NCBI GenBank assembly: GCA_030544235.1
Contig: CM060477.1
Span: forward strand, 20,853,934 to 20,917,933
DNA: 64,000 nt
Reading direction: 5' to 3'
Source: Lepturacanthus savala
Taxonomy: Eukaryota > Chordata > Actinopteri > Scombriformes > Trichiuridae
The notes beneath the pieces were generated by a model. The model worked only from the letters and a program-made list of their open reading frames with translations, was not told where the DNA came from and made no database searches. The position numbers and the translations under genes are program-made. Shown piece after piece: positions 36,701-49,735 of the stretch (position 1 is its first letter; every line of letters starts with the position of its first letter).

Positions 36701-38781
36701 TTCTGAAATTCGTAAAGCATGTTCCTCTTTTTAGGGAGGTCAACAGTCAAATCACAGTGACTCAATTTAAGCAATCTTCAACTCTTCAATTGAAAGTTAA
36801 AGTTTCTAGATTTCTTTGTTCTAGAAGGCGTATTTCTCTTTTTAAGGAGGTCAGCCATGAATTCATGCTTTGTTCTAGAAGGTATGTTCCTCTTTTTAAG
36901 GAGGTCAGCCATGAATTCATCCTTTGTTCTAGAAGGTATGTTCCTCTTTTTAAGGAGGTCAGCCATGAATTCATCCTGGTTCAATATGAGAAGTCTTTAA
37001 CTCTATATGTGTAAGTTAAAGCTTCTTAAATTCGTAAAGCATGTTCCTCTTTTTAGGGAGGTCAACAGTCAAATCACAGTGGCTCAGTTTAATCAATCTT
37101 TAACTCTTCATGTGAAAGTTAAAGTTTCTAGATTTCTTTGTTCTAGAAGGCGTATTTCTCTTTTTAAGGAGGTCAGCCATGAATTCATGCTTTGTTCTAG
37201 AAGGTATGTTCCTCTTTTTAAGGAAGTCAGCCATGAATTCATCCTGGTTCAATTTGAGCAATCTTTAACTCTATGTGTGTAAGTTAAAGCTTCTGAAATT
37301 CGTAAAGCATGTTCCTCTTTTTAGGGAGGTCAAGAGTCAAATCACAGTGGCTCAAGCAATCTTCAACTCTTCATGTGAAAAGAAAAGTTTCTAGATTTCT
37401 TTGTTCTAGAAGGTATGTTCCTCTTTTTAAGGAGGTCAGCCATGAATTCATGCTTTGTTCTAGAAGGTATGTTCCTCTTTTTAAGGAGGTCAGCCATGAA
37501 TTCATCCTGGCTCAATTTGAGCAATATTTAACTCTATATGTGTAAGTTAAAGCTTCTGAAATTCGTAAAGCATGTTCCTCTTTTTAGGGAGGTCAACAGT
37601 CAAATCACAGTGGCTCAAGCAATCTTCAACTCTTCATGTGAAAAGAAAAGTTTCTAGATTTCTTTGTTCTAGAAGGCGTATTCCTCTTTTTAAGGAGGTC
37701 AGCCATGAATTCATCCTGGTTCAATATGAGAAGTCTTTAACTCTATATGTGTAAGTTAAAGCTTCTTAAATTCGTAAAGCATGTTCCTCTTTTTAGGGAG
37801 GTCAACAGTCAAATCACAGTGGCTCAATTTAAGCAATCTTTAACTCTTCATGTGAAAGTTAAAGTTTCTAGATTTCTTTGTTCTAGAAGGCGTATTCCTC
37901 TTTTTAAGGAGGTCAGCCATGAATTCATCCTCTGTTCTAGTAGGCGTATTTCTCTTTTTAAGGAGGTCAGCCATGAATTCATCCTGGTTCAATATGAGAA
38001 GTCTTTAACTCTATATGTGTAAGTTAAAGCTTCTGAAATTCGTAAAGCATGTTCCTCTTTTTAGGGAGGTCAACAGTCAAATCACAGTGGCTCAATTTAA
38101 GCAATCTTTAACTCTTCATGTGAAAGTTAAAGTTTCTAGATTTCTTTGTTCTAGAAGGCGTATTCCTCTTTTTAAGGAGGTCAGCCATGAATTCATCCTT
38201 TGTTCTAGAAGGTATGTTCCTCTTTTTAAGGAGGTCAGCCATGAATTCATCCTGGCTCAATTTGAGCAATCTTTAACTCTATGTGTGTAAGTTAAAGCTT
38301 CTGAAATTCGTAAAGCATGTTCCTCTTTTTAGGGAGGTCAACAGTCAAATCACAGTGGCTCAATTCAAGCAATCTTTAACTCTTCACGTGAAAAGAAAAG
38401 TTTCTAGATTTCTTTGTTCTAGAAGGTATGTTCCTCTTTTTAAGGAGGTCAGCCATGAATTCATCCTGGCTCACTCAATTTGAGCAATCTTTAACTCCAT
38501 ATGTGTAAGTAAAAGCTTCTGAAATTCGTAAAGCATGTTCCTCTTTTTAGGGAGGTCAACAGTCAAATCACAGTGGCTCAATTTAAGCAATCTTTAACTC
38601 TTCATATGAAAGTTAAAGTTTCTAGATTTCTTTGTTCTAGAAGGCGTATTCCTCTTTTTAAGGAGGTCAGACATGAATTCATCCTGGCTCAATTTGAGCA
38701 ATCTTTAACTCTATATGTGTAAGTTAAAGCTTCTGAAATTCGTAAACTATGTTGCTCTTTTTAGGGAGGTCAACAGTCAAA
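27795..38781. repeat. Satellite array C (11 kb)
   Basis: Head-to-tail units as in array B. From about 29546 its unit order follows 14022-23884 of array B at an offset of 14.3-15.5 kb, so most of it is a duplicate. The longest 54-bp run in the window, ten segments, lies at 35471-36010. Local single-base variants are shared with array B. Confidence 0.97.
35471..36010. repeat. Ten-copy run of the 54-bp segment with a four-segment higher-order period
   Basis: Ten contiguous 54-bp segments. Using the plus-frame residues as labels, the order is RIS, RIP, RIP, RIP(G), HIP, YVP(G), RIP, RIP(G), HIP, YVP. The block RIP, RIP(G), HIP, YVP therefore appears twice, a 216-bp step. The matching array B unit (20998-21489) has six segments and lacks the second block. 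Confidence 0.9.
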
Positions 38782-38921
38782 TGGGGTGTGCTGTCTTTAG
38801 TCATGCTCCTAATCTGAGACCAGTCTGGTTAAGGTTAAACCTGACCAGCACAGCTCTCAGGATCCTAGAAGCACTTAAGCTTCTCCACCACGGCAAGGTC
38901 ACAGCACAGGGAGAAGGTTTA

Positions 38922-39052
<131 letters not shown>

Positions 39053-39491
39053 ACCTCATCATGATTTACATGATGAGGCCAACGGTTCTGGTCAGGAGTC
39101 AGAGGAATAGACTGCCTAAGTACTTCCAGATACCACATGGGACCCTGTTTTTTTTTTAAAAAATCTCTATGGTGTCAAATGGCAAAGAAAAACTTATGTT
39201 TAAATCCTGTTTGATTTGTCCAATTAATTGCACATATAATGTGCCACGAAAGTCGCACTTTGTGGTAAAACCGTTGACTTTGAAAATATGAGAAAGAGAC
39301 GGGAAAGTCTAATACCTGACATCAGCACGGGGAGAGAGAAGTTCCAACGTCACTTATGCAACTCTCTAGTCTTTAGTTTTTCTCATTCCGTATTTTTCAA
39401 AGTCATATATACCTCTATGACAAAGTGCTATTTTCTTGATTTGCATATTTACATACAAACAGGATTTAAAGATGAAGTTGTTCCTTGCCAT

Positions 39492-39528
39492 TGACCACCA
39501 TACATCATTCTATGATGTATGGTGGTCA
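39492..39528. repeat. 17-bp perfect hairpin, module 4
   Basis: Unchanged copy of 843-879. Confidence 0.9.
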
Positions 39529-39879
39529 TATGACAGGGCCCATAGGGTAACCAGAAGGATTCAGCAATCTATAGGGTTAAAAGTGGGTTAGGGGTGAGTA
39601 TTTAGGAGTTAGGGGTTCATAGTTTGGGCTTTCTTCTTTTTTAGCATCTTCAGCCCCAGACAATTCGTTGCTTCCAGTTTCAGATCTTGCATTCTGGACT
39701 TTTGTCCTCACACTCCAGGAGCTTCCAGATGTTCAGGGTCTGCATCTCGATGTGTTTCCAGCTCTTCTTCTTCTCTCCAGATAGTGCCTTCCTTTATTAA
39801 TGTGTATTGCAGCTGGTAGTTCTTGGTCCATTAGGATGTTCTTGTCCTTTTCCTCTTGGAGCTTGGTCATTAACTGCTC

Positions 39880-40830
39880 CTCAATTCATCCTTGCTCAAT
39901 TTATGATGAATTGAAGCTTCTAAAGTTCCGTGTCCTTTGCTCAATTTAAGCAATCTTCAACTCTCTAAAAGTTAATGTTTCTAGATTTCTTTGTTCTAGA
40001 AAGCGTATTCCTCTTTTTAAGTAGGTCAGCCATGAATTCATCCTGGCTCAATTTGAGCAATCTTTAACTCTATATGTGTAAGTTAAAGCTTCTGAAATTC
40101 GTAAAGCATGTTCCTCTTTTTAGGGAGGTCAACAGTCAAATCACAGTGGCTCAATTTAAGGAATCTTCAATTGAAAGTTAAAGTTTCTAGATGTCTTTGT
40201 TCTAGAAGGAATATTCCTCATTTTAGGGAGGTTAGCCAAGAATTCATCCTTTGTTCTAGAAGACATATTCCTCTTTTTAAGGAGGTCAGCCATGAATTCA
40301 TCCTTTGTTCTAGAAGGCATATTCCTCTTTTTAAGGAGGTCAGCCATGAATTCATCCTGGCTCAATTTGAGCAATCTTTAACTCTATATGTGTAAGTTAA
40401 AGCTTCTGAAATTCGTAAAGCATGTTCCTCTTTTTAGGGAGGTCAACAGTCAAATCACAGTGGCTCAATTTAAGCAATCTTTAACTCTTCAATTGAAAGT
40501 TAAGGTTTCTAGATTTCTTTGTTCTAGAAGGCATATTCCTCTTTTTAAGGAGGTCAGCCATGAATTCATCCTGGCTCACTCAATTTGAGCAAGCTTTAAC
40601 TCTATATGTGTAAGTTAAAGCATCTGAAATTCGTAAAGCATGTTCCTCTTTTTAAGGAGGTCAACAGTCAAATCACAGTGGCTCAATTTAAGCAATCTTT
40701 AACTCTTAGTGTGAAAGTTGAAGTTTCTGAAAGTCTTTTTTCTTTAAGGCATGTTCCTCTTTTTAAGGAGGTCAGCCATGAATTCATCCTGGCTCAATTC
40801 ATGAGCAATCTTTCACTCTTCATGTGAAAG
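39880..40830. repeat. Short satellite array inside module 4
   Basis: Matches the module 3 internal array unit for unit. Confidence 0.85.
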
Positions 40831-41259
40831 TTGAAGCTTCTGAACTTCTTTCTTCTGGAAGGCATTTGTGTTCCTTTCTTTCTGGAGGTCAGCTGTGAAT
40901 TCATCCTCATGTTAACTTGGAGGTTCTGAAACTGGTACTTCTGTACGTTGTGTCCTTCATCTGGAGGTCAGCCATGAATTTATCCCGGCTCAATATATGT
41001 CTTTAACTCCTTGTGAAATGTGAAGCGCCTGATGTCCAGATTTTCTTGGAGCTCAGCTCCAAGTCACTGCTGCTCAGCCCCAGGAATTGATCCTGGCTCA
41101 ATGTATGAGCCATGTTTAACTCCTCAGGTGCAGCTTCTATTTTCTGAAATCTGTAGTTCAATACTTTCCCTTTCTTTGTCTGGAGCTCGCCCATGAATTC
41201 AACCTCATCTGTAACTTAGAGGTTGAGAAATTCGTAGTTCTGTATGGATAAATATGTGT

Positions 41260-41313
41260 GTGAGCTCCAGACAGAGACACACAACTAATTGTGTGTCTCT
41301 GTCTGGAGCTCAC
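41260..41313. repeat. 25-bp perfect hairpin, module 4
   Basis: Identical to 2515-2568. Confidence 0.95.
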
Positions 41314-41376
41314 CCACAAATGTATTCGTATTCCTGTGCCACCTTTAACTCCTCATATGCAACTTGGAACTTGTTT

Positions 41377-41517
41377 TCATTGTTCCAAGTTGTTGCCTCT
41401 TATCCTGACTCCATTTGTGTCACGTTTAACTCCTATGAATCTTCGAGCTTCTTGAAGTTTGTCCAATCTCCTGGTTCTCTGGTTGTTCCTGATGAACTTT
41501 TGGGATTGGGGATCCAT
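41377..41517 (-). CDS. Putative 46-codon basic ORF, module 4
   Basis: ATG at 41517 and TGA at 41379-41377. Same product as modules 1-3. Confidence 0.35.
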   Translation of the reverse strand: MDPQSQKFIRNNQRTRRLDKLQEARRFIGVKRDTNGVRIRGNNLEQ

Positions 41518-41624
41518 GTTGACTTCCATTATCCTCTGTGTTTATAGATAATGGTAATGGTGCAGTGATGATTTTAAAGTTGAACTTGTCTTCAAAACCA
41601 CTGTCTGTGTGTGTCCGTGGGGTC

Positions 41625-41745
41625 CTTATATAGACTCTGATGCAGGGGGGGATTTGAAACATCAAAGACTGCTTTGATCTTTTTGGTGACATCACTCATG
41701 TCATGGCCTAGGCTGACTAGGTGATGTCATAGACGTGTGATGTCA
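41625..41745 (-). promoter_or_regulatory. TATA-box promoter with three CRE-like sites, module 4
   Basis: TATATAAG at 41632-41625. CRE-like sites at 41687-41694, 41722-41729 and 41738-41745. Confidence 0.5.
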
Positions 41746-42618
41746 CAGGCAAAATACTAATCTCCTAATGTAGTCATGGTAACTGTAGCTGTTTACTTTT
41801 GAATCTCATATTGTTGACTGACTTATCAACAAGCAAAACAGGTTAAAAACCCATGTTAATCCAAAACTGATCAACAGGTCAATGTTTTCATTGATGATCA
41901 GAGACAAGAGTCATTTCCCCATTTTATCTCACTTGGTGAGACAGATTTTATAGAAAGTTTTAATAATGGGATCAATTCACTTTTTGTGTCTGAAATTAAT
42001 TTTAAACTGATTGTTAAGTATTGATTTTTTTGTCACTATCAATTAACCTTCATCTATCATATGTGATCACAGTGAAATATAATCTCTTCAGCTCCTTCAG
42101 TTTGTAAAACAAAATGAATAATAATCACAATAATTAACAAATTAGCGACAATATTGTGTACTAATACAGTATTATATTGTGTTCTGTAAAGCACTTTATT
42201 TGTATTGAAGTGTTACAAATAAAGTTAGAATAACTCTTATATTTTATCAGTTGAGAATCCGAAATGCACCCTCTGATGTCAAAGATTCACGTAATGAGAA
42301 ATAATTTGTTTGCTATTAAAATGAGTAATGCATTAATGTATGTGTTTGTATATATAGATATAACATGTTAACTTGTTCATCTTGGGAGAATCCCTGAAAC
42401 ACAGAACATTAAAAAATGTCTAAAACATTATTAGTAGAAAGATGATTTGCAGAGCATGGAGATATACACCATGTAGATTTGAATATTCATTGAATATTGA
42501 ATATTATTCTACTATAGACCGATACTGATGGACTGATATTAATAAATTAGCGCATTATATTTTCTGTGATGGATATTTTCTGTGATTAATTTAAACTATG
42601 TATATATTCTTTTTTTTG
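41746..42618. other. AT-rich block of module 4
   Basis: Same content as in module 1. No gene is seen. Confidence 0.5.
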
Positions 42619-42655
42619 TGGGGTGTGCTGTCTTTAGTCATGCTCCTAATCTGAG

Positions 42656-45600
42656 CCAGCCATGAATTCATCCTTTGTTCTAGAAGGCGTATTCCTCTTT
42701 TTAAGGAGGTCAGCCATGAATTCATCCTGGTTCAATATGAGAAGTCTTTAACTCTATATGTGTAAGTTAAAGCTTCTTAAATTCGTAACGCATGTTCCTC
42801 TTTTTAGGGAGGTCAAGAGTCAAATCACAGTGGCTCAAGCAATCTTCAACTCTTCATGTGAAAAGAAAAGTTTCTAGATTTCTTTGTTCTAGAAGGCGTA
42901 TTTCTCTTTTTAAGGAGGTCAGCCATGAATTCATGCTTTGTTCTAGAAGGTATGTTCCTCTTTTTAAGGAGGTCAGCCATGAATTCATCCTTTGTTCTAG
43001 AAGGCATGTTCCTCTTTTTAAGGAGGTCAGCCATGAATTCATCCTGGCTCAATTTGAGCAAGCTTTAACTCTATATGTGTAAGTTAAAGCTTCTTAAATT
43101 CGTAAAGCATGTTCCTCTTTTTAGGGAGGTCAACAGTCAAATCACAGTGGCTCAATTTAAGCAATCTTCAACTCTTCATGTGAAAGTTAAAGTTTCTAGA
43201 TTTCTTTGTTCTAGAAGGCGTATTTCTCTTTTTAAGGAGGTCAGCCATGAATTCATGCTTTGTTCTAGAAGGTATGTTCCTCTTTTTAAGGAGGTCAGCC
43301 ATGAATTCATCCTGGCTCAATTTGAGCAATATTTAACTCTATATGTGTAAGTTAAAGCTTCTGAAATTCGTAAAGCATGTTCCTCTTTTTAGGGAGGTCA
43401 ACAGTCAAATCACAGTGACTCAAGCAATCTTCAACTCTTCATGTGAAAAGAAAAGTTTCTAGATTTCTTTGTTCTAGAAGGCGTATTCCTCTTTTTAAGG
43501 AGGTCAGCCATGAATTCATCCTGGTTCAATATGAGAAGTCTTTAACTCTATATGTGTAAGTTAAAGCTTCTTAAATTCGTAAAGCATGTTCCTCTTTTTA
43601 GGGAGGTCAACAGTCAAATCACAGTGGCTCAATTTAAGCAATCTTTAACTCTTCATGTGAAAGTTAAAGTTTCTAGATTTCTTTGTTCTAGAAGGCGTAT
43701 TCCTCTTTTTAAGGAGGTCAGCCATGAATTCATCCTTTGTTCTAGAAGGCGTATTTCTCTTTTTAAGGAGGTCAGCCATGAATTCATCCTGGTTCAATAT
43801 GAGAAGTCTTTAACTCTATATGTGTAAGTTAAAGCTTCTGAAATTCGTAAAGCATGTTCCTCTTTTTAGGGAGGTCAACAGTCAAATCACAGTGGCTCAA
43901 TTTAAGCAATCTTTAACTCTTCAATTTAAAGTTAAAGTTTCTAGATTTCTTTGTTCTAGAAGGCGTATTCCTCTTTTTAAGGAGGTCAGCCATGAATTCA
44001 TCCTTTGTTCTAGAAGGTATGTTCCTCTTTTTAAGGAGGTCAGCCATGAATTCATCCTGGCTCAATTTGAGCAATCTTTAACTCTATGTGTGTAAGTTAA
44101 AGCTTCTGAAATTCGTAAAGCATGTTCCTCTTTTTAGGGAGGTCAACAGTCAAATCACAGTGGCTCAATTCAAGCAATCTTTAACTCTTCACGTGAAAAG
44201 AAAAGTTTCTAGATTTCTTTGTTCTAGAAGGTATGTTCCTCTTTTTAAGGAGGTCAGCCATGAATTCATCCTGGTTCAATATGAGAAGTCTTTAACTCTA
44301 TATGTGTAAGTTAAAGTTTCTGAAATTCGTAAAGCATGTTCCTCTTTTTAGGGAGGTCAACAGTCAAATCACAGTGGCTCAATTTAATCAATCTTTAACT
44401 CTTCACGTGAAAGTTAACGTTTCTAGATTTTTTTGTTCTAGAAGGCGTATTCCTCTCTTAAGGAGGTCGGCCATGAATTCATCCTTTGTTCTAGAAGGCG
44501 TATTCCTCTTTTTAAGGAGGTCGGCCATGAATTCATCCTTTGTTCTAGAAGGCATATTCCTCTTTTTAAGGAGGTCAGCCATGAATTCATCCTTTGTTCT
44601 AGAAGGTATGTTCCTCTTTTTAAGGAGGTCAGCCATGAATTCATCCTGGCTCAATTTGAGCAATCTTTAACTCTATATGTGTAAGTTAAAGCTTCTGAAA
44701 TTCGTAAAGCATGTTCCTCTTTTTAGGGAGGTCAACAGTCAAATCACAGTGGCTCAATTTAAGCAATCTTTAACTCTTCAATTGAAAGTTAAAGTTTCTA
44801 GATTTCTTTGTTCTAGAAGGCGTATTCCTCTTTTTAAGGAGGTCAGCCATGAATTCATCCTTTGTTCTAGAAGGCGTATTTCTCTTTTTAAGGAGGTCAG
44901 CCATGAATTCATCCTTTGTTCTAGAAGGCGTATTTCTCTTTTTAAGGAGGTCAGCCATGAATTCATCCTTTGTTCTAGAATGTATGTTCCTCTTTTTAAG
45001 GAGGTCAGCCATGAATTCATCCTTTGTTCTAGAAGGCATGTTCCTCTTTTTAAGGAGGTCAGCCATGAATTCATCCTGGCTCAATTTGAGCAATCTTTAA
45101 CTCTATATGTGTAAGTTAAAGCTTCTTAAATTCGTAAAGCATGTTCCTCTTTTTAGGGAGGTCAACAGTCAAATCACAGTGGCTCAATTTAAGCAATCTT
45201 CAACTCTTCATGTGAAAGTTAAAGTTTCTAGATTTCTTTGTTCTAGAAGGCGTATTTCTATTTTTAAGGAGGTCAGCCATGAATTCATGCTTTGTTCTAG
45301 AAGGTATGTTCCTCTTTTTAAGGAGGTCAGCCATGAATTCATCCTGGCTCAATTTGAGCAATATTTAACTCTATATGTGTAAGTTAAAGCTTCTGAAATT
45401 CGTAAAGCATGTTCCTCTTTTTAGGGAGGTCAACAGTCAAATCACAGTGACTCAATTTAATCAATCTTCAACTCTTCACATGAAAGTTAACGTTTCTAGA
45501 TTTTTTGGTTCTAGAAGGCGTATTCCTCTCTTAAGGAGGTCAGCCATGAATTCATCCTGGTTCAATATGAGAAGTCTTTAACTCTATATGTGTAAGTTAA

Positions 45601-46770
45601 AGCTTCTTAAATTCGTACAGCATGTTCCTCTTTTTAAGGAGGTCAACAGTCAAATCACAGTGGCTCAATTTAAGCAATCTTCAACTCTTCAATTGAAAGT
45701 TAAAGTTTCTAGATTTCTTTGTTCTAGAAGGTATGTTCCTCTTTTTAAGGAGGTCAGCCATGAATTCATCCTGGCTCAATTTGAGCAATCTTTAACTCTA
45801 TATGTGTAAGTTAAAGCTTCTGAAATTCGTAAAGCATGTTCCTCTTTTTAGGGAGGTCAACAGTCAAATCACAGTGGCTCAATTTAAGCAATCTTTAACT
45901 CTTCATGTGAAAGTTAAAGTTTCTAGATTTCTTTGTTCTAGAAGGCATATTCCTCTTTTTAAGGAGGTCAGCCATGAATTCATCCTTTGTTCTAGAAGGT
46001 ATGTTCCTCTTTTTAAGGAGGTCAGCCATGAATTCATCCTGGCTCAATTTGAGCAATCTTTAACTCTATATGTGTAAGTTAAAGCTTCTGAAATTCGTAA
46101 AGCATGTTCCTCTTTTTAGGGAGGTCAACAGTCAAATCACAGTGGCTCAATTTAAGCAATCTTTAACTCTTCAATTGAAAGTTAAAGTTTCTAGATTTCT
46201 TTGTTCTAGAAGACATATTCCTCTTTTTAAGGAGGTCAGCCATGAATTCATCCTTTGTTCTAGAAGGCATATTCCTCTTTTTAAGGAGGTCAGCCATTAA
46301 TTCATCCTGGCTCAATTTGAGCAAGCTTTAACTCTATATGTGTAAGTTAAAGCATCTGAAATTCGTAAAGCATGTTCCTCTTTTTAGGGAGGTCAACAGT
46401 CAAATCACAGTGGCTCAATTTAAGCAATCTTTAACTCTTCAATTGAAAGTTAAGGTTTCTAGATTTCTTTGTTCTAGAAGGCATCTTCCTCTTTTTAAGG
46501 AGGTCAGACATGAATTCATCCTGGCTCACTCAATTTGAGCAAGCTTTAACACTATATGTGTAAGTTAAAGCTTCTGAAATTCGTAAAGCATGTTCCTCTT
46601 TTTAGGGAGGTCAACAGTCAAATCACAGTGGCTCAATTTAAGCAATCTTTAACTCTTAGCGTGAAAGTTGAAGTTTCTGAAAGTCTTTGTTCTTAAAGGC
46701 ATGTTCCTCTTTTTAAGGAGGTCAGCCATGAATTCATCCTGGCTCAATTCATGAGCAATCTTTCACTCTT
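42656..46770. repeat. Satellite array D
   Basis: The first part repeats 27795-29325 of array C at an offset of 14.86-15.18 kb, with an added 54-bp segment and an added 268-bp unit. The last units, from about 46070, carry the variants of the short arrays inside modules. The array then grades directly into the degenerate repeats of module 5 without a TA tract, 17-bp hairpin or 37-bp boundary. Confidence 0.95.
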
Positions 46771-46789
46771 CATGTGAAAGTTGAAGCTT

Positions 46790-47326
46790 CTGAACTTCTT
46801 TCTTCTGGAAGGCATTTGTGTTCCTTTCTTTCTGGAGGTCAGCTGTGAATTCATCCTCATGTTAACTTAGAGGTTCTGAAACTGCTACTTCTGTACGTTG
46901 TGTCCTTCATCTGGAGGTCAGCCATGAATTTATCCCGGCTCAATATATGTCTTTAACTCCTTGTGAAATGTGAAGCGCCTGATGTCCAGATTTTCTTGGA
47001 GCTCAGCTCCAAGTCACTGCTGCTCAGCCCCAGGAATTGATCCTGGCTCAATGTATGAGCCATGTTTAACTCCTCAGGTGCAGCTTCTATTTTCTGAAAC
47101 CTGTAGTTCAATACTTTCCCTTTCTTTGTCTGGAGCTCGCCCATGAATTCAACCTCATCTGTAACTTAGAGGTTGAGAAATTCGTAGTTCTGTATGGATA
47201 AATATGTGTGTGAGCTCCAGACAGAGACACACAACTAATTGTGTGTCTCTGTCTGGAGCTCACCCACAAATGTATTCGTATTCCTTTGCCACCTTTAACT
47301 CCTCATATGCAACTTGGAACTTGTTT
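46790..47326 (-). pseudogene. Decayed coiled-coil-like repeat coding region, copy 5
   Basis: Minus-strand remnant with the MGELQTKKGKV stretch at 47144-46953. It continues into array D rather than into the 3' part seen in modules 1-4. Confidence 0.4.
47210..47263. repeat. 25-bp perfect hairpin, module 5
   Basis: Still perfect although this module has diverged elsewhere. Confidence 0.95.
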
Positions 47327-47467
47327 TCATTGTTCCGAGTTGTTGCCTCTTATCCTGACTCCATTTGTATCACGTTTAACTCCTATGAATCTTCGAGCTT
47401 CTTAAAGTTTGTCCAATCTCCTGGTTCTCTGGTTGTTCCTGATGAACTTTTGGGATTGGGGATCCAT
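47327..47467 (-). pseudogene. Broken copy of the 46-codon ORF, module 5
   Basis: ATG at 47467 is intact, but a C-to-T change in the coding strand turns Gln22 (CAA in DKLQEA) into TAA. A Leu-to-Ser change also occurs near the end. A 5-bp insertion lies between the TATA box and the ATG (near 47508-47512). This copy cannot make the 46-residue product. Confidence 0.6.
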
Positions 47468-47579
47468 GTTGACTTCCATTATCCTCTGTGTTTATAGATA
47501 ATGGTAATCACATGGTGCAGTGATGATTTTAAAGTTGGACTTGTCTTCAAAACCACTGACTGTGTGTGACCGTGGGGTC

Positions 47580-47700
47580 CTTATATAGACTCTGATGCAG
47601 GGGGGGATTTGAAACATCAAAGACTGCTTTGATCTTTTTGGTGACATCACTCATGTCATGGCCTAGGCTGACTAGGTGATGTCATAGACGTGTGATGTCA
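47580..47700 (-). promoter_or_regulatory. TATA-box promoter with three CRE-like sites, module 5
   Basis: TATATAAG at 47587-47580. All three TGATGTCA-type sites are retained at 47642-47649, 47677-47684 and 47693-47700, although the ORF downstream is broken. Confidence 0.45.
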
Positions 47701-48286
47701 CAGGCAAAATACTAATCTCCTAATGTAGTCATGGTAACTGTAGCTGTTTACTTTTGAATCTCATATTGTTGACTGACTTATCAACAAGCAAAACAGGTTA
47801 AAAACCCATATTAATCCAAACCTGATCAACAGGTCAATGTTTTCATTGATGATCAGAGACAACAGTCATTTCCCCATTTTATCTCACTTGGTGAGACAGA
47901 TTTTATAGAAAGTTTTAATAATGGGATCAATTCACTTCTTGTGTCTGAAATTAATTTTAAACTGATTGTTAAGTATTGATTTTTTTGTCACTTTATCAAT
48001 TAACCTTCATCTATCATATGTGATCACAGTGAAATATAATCTCTTCAGCTGCTTCAGTTTGTAAAACAAAATTAATAATAATCACAATAATCAACAAATT
48101 AGCAACAATATTATGTACTAATACAGTATTATATTGTGTTCTGTAAAGCACTTTATTTGTATTGAAGTGTTACAAATAAATTTAGAATAAATATTATATT
48201 TTATTATCAGTTGAGAATCCGTAATGCACCCCCAGATGTCAAATATTCATGTGATGAGAAATTATTTATTGTATGTATTGTATGTT

Positions 48287-48288
<2 letters not shown>

Positions 48289-48370
<82 letters not shown>
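48289..48370. repeat. (TA)41 microsatellite at the edge of the repeat locus
   Basis: Perfect TA tract at a different place from the module tracts. It lies exactly where modules 1-4 have a short TTTGTATATATAGATATA seed. Unique sequence begins right after it. Confidence 0.98.
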
Positions 48371-48374
<4 letters not shown>

Positions 48375-49735
48375 TGTCTCCAGAGGGAAGCGTTTTTTTC
48401 TACAAGAAGATGCTTGTTCCAGACTTCTGTTAATCTGACATTTTATATTATCATGTGGTTCAAAATGACTCAAATACATTCAAATACATTAATCGATTAT
48501 CAAAATAGGTGGTGATTAATGTAAAAGTTGGCAACTAATCGATTAATAATTGCAGATTATGTGACTATAATCTTCCTTTTTTGTATCACATGAGTCACTT
48601 TAGTTTAGGAAAATGAAGCATATTGCAGTTTTTATGATTTGAATGAAGCCCAATAATGTAAGTATGATGATGTTCCTCTTGAGTTTCTTGGAGGAGAAGA
48701 GTTGAGTGACTGGATTGATGCTTTGTTTCATAATCTGGAGTTGAAAAAGTTGCCGGAGACGCCTGGTCAACACCACTGCTAATTGGACATGCTGATGCAG
48801 AAATAATGTTATATTGTTGTTAGTGTCTAATTATTAAAAATGCTGCAGCAAAACATGTAAAATCATCACAGATATCTAGAGACTCATACAAGAATATGTT
48901 GATAACCACTATTAACTATTTGATTTACATAATGGATTTTTCAAAGATTGGAATCTATGGTTTTGTGTTCTCATCTCCTCTCATCTTCTATACCCACTTA
49001 TTCCTCATTAGGGTTGCAGGGGTCTGCTGGAGCCTATCTATTTATTTTGTTTAATTTTCTATTAGGTACATCTTGCACCTTTTTTGAATGATCCTCTTAT
49101 TAAATAAATAAAATATGAGAACAATATTGTTTTCTTTCCCTCCAGGCTGAGTTCAGCTCATGTGATTTATTGAATAAAAATCAGATCCTGTTCGTGCTGC
49201 TGTCTGCTGTAATTACCAGTGAGGTCAAACTATTCCGAGACCATATTGTTATATTTTGAATCAGATTTCTGAGAAAGTGGTTTCTCTGAAGTCAAAGGGC
49301 TGACTGTCAGCTGTGATTTGAGGAAGTTCATGAAATAAACCCACAGCCATATACAGGAAATACCAACTAAATAAGCTCAAGGCCAAAATAACTCACCACT
49401 ATACATGTCTCTATACAAAATGCCATTTCATTCTAATGATATCTTTATATATGCATGGGTTTGGCAGAAATATAGTAGTAATTTCTTGGTAAATAAGTTA
49501 TGTAATAATGAATGTCTCCCTCTATAGCCTACTCCTGGTACAATGACCAAAAATGTAACTGAGTGACTCATATCAGGAAGAATGACACATTTATCTTGAG
49601 AATCTATGGTGCAAAAGAAGCTCAGGACATGATGCTTCAATCAATTTCTACTGGTGAGTGTTAAAGGCTTTAGGCTATAATGATTTACAGTAATTTAGTC
49701 TAAATTTCATAAGCTATACTTAATTTAATATAAAG
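48371..49735. other. Intergenic DNA between the satellite locus and hsf2
   Basis: No gene is supported. At 48977-49041 a fragment containing CATCTTCTATACCCACTTAT and GGTTGCAGGG...GGAGCCTAT matches, from memory, a dispersed repeat tail very common in teleost genomes. The rest shows only AT-rich DNA with stops in all frames. Confidence 0.5.

Larger units (their letters stand above)
39650..41376 (-). pseudogene. Decayed coiled-coil-like repeat coding region, copy 4
   Basis: Same minus-strand remnant as module 3, with MGELQTKKGKV at 41194-41003. Confidence 0.4.
46771..48288. repeat. Truncated module 5
   Basis: Contains only the degenerate repeats, 25-bp hairpin, ORF region, promoter and most of the AT-rich block. 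The left half of a module is absent. Homology to modules 1-4 ends near 48288, where a TA tract begins and unique DNA follows. It has more private differences than the other copies and is probably the oldest. Confidence 0.8.
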
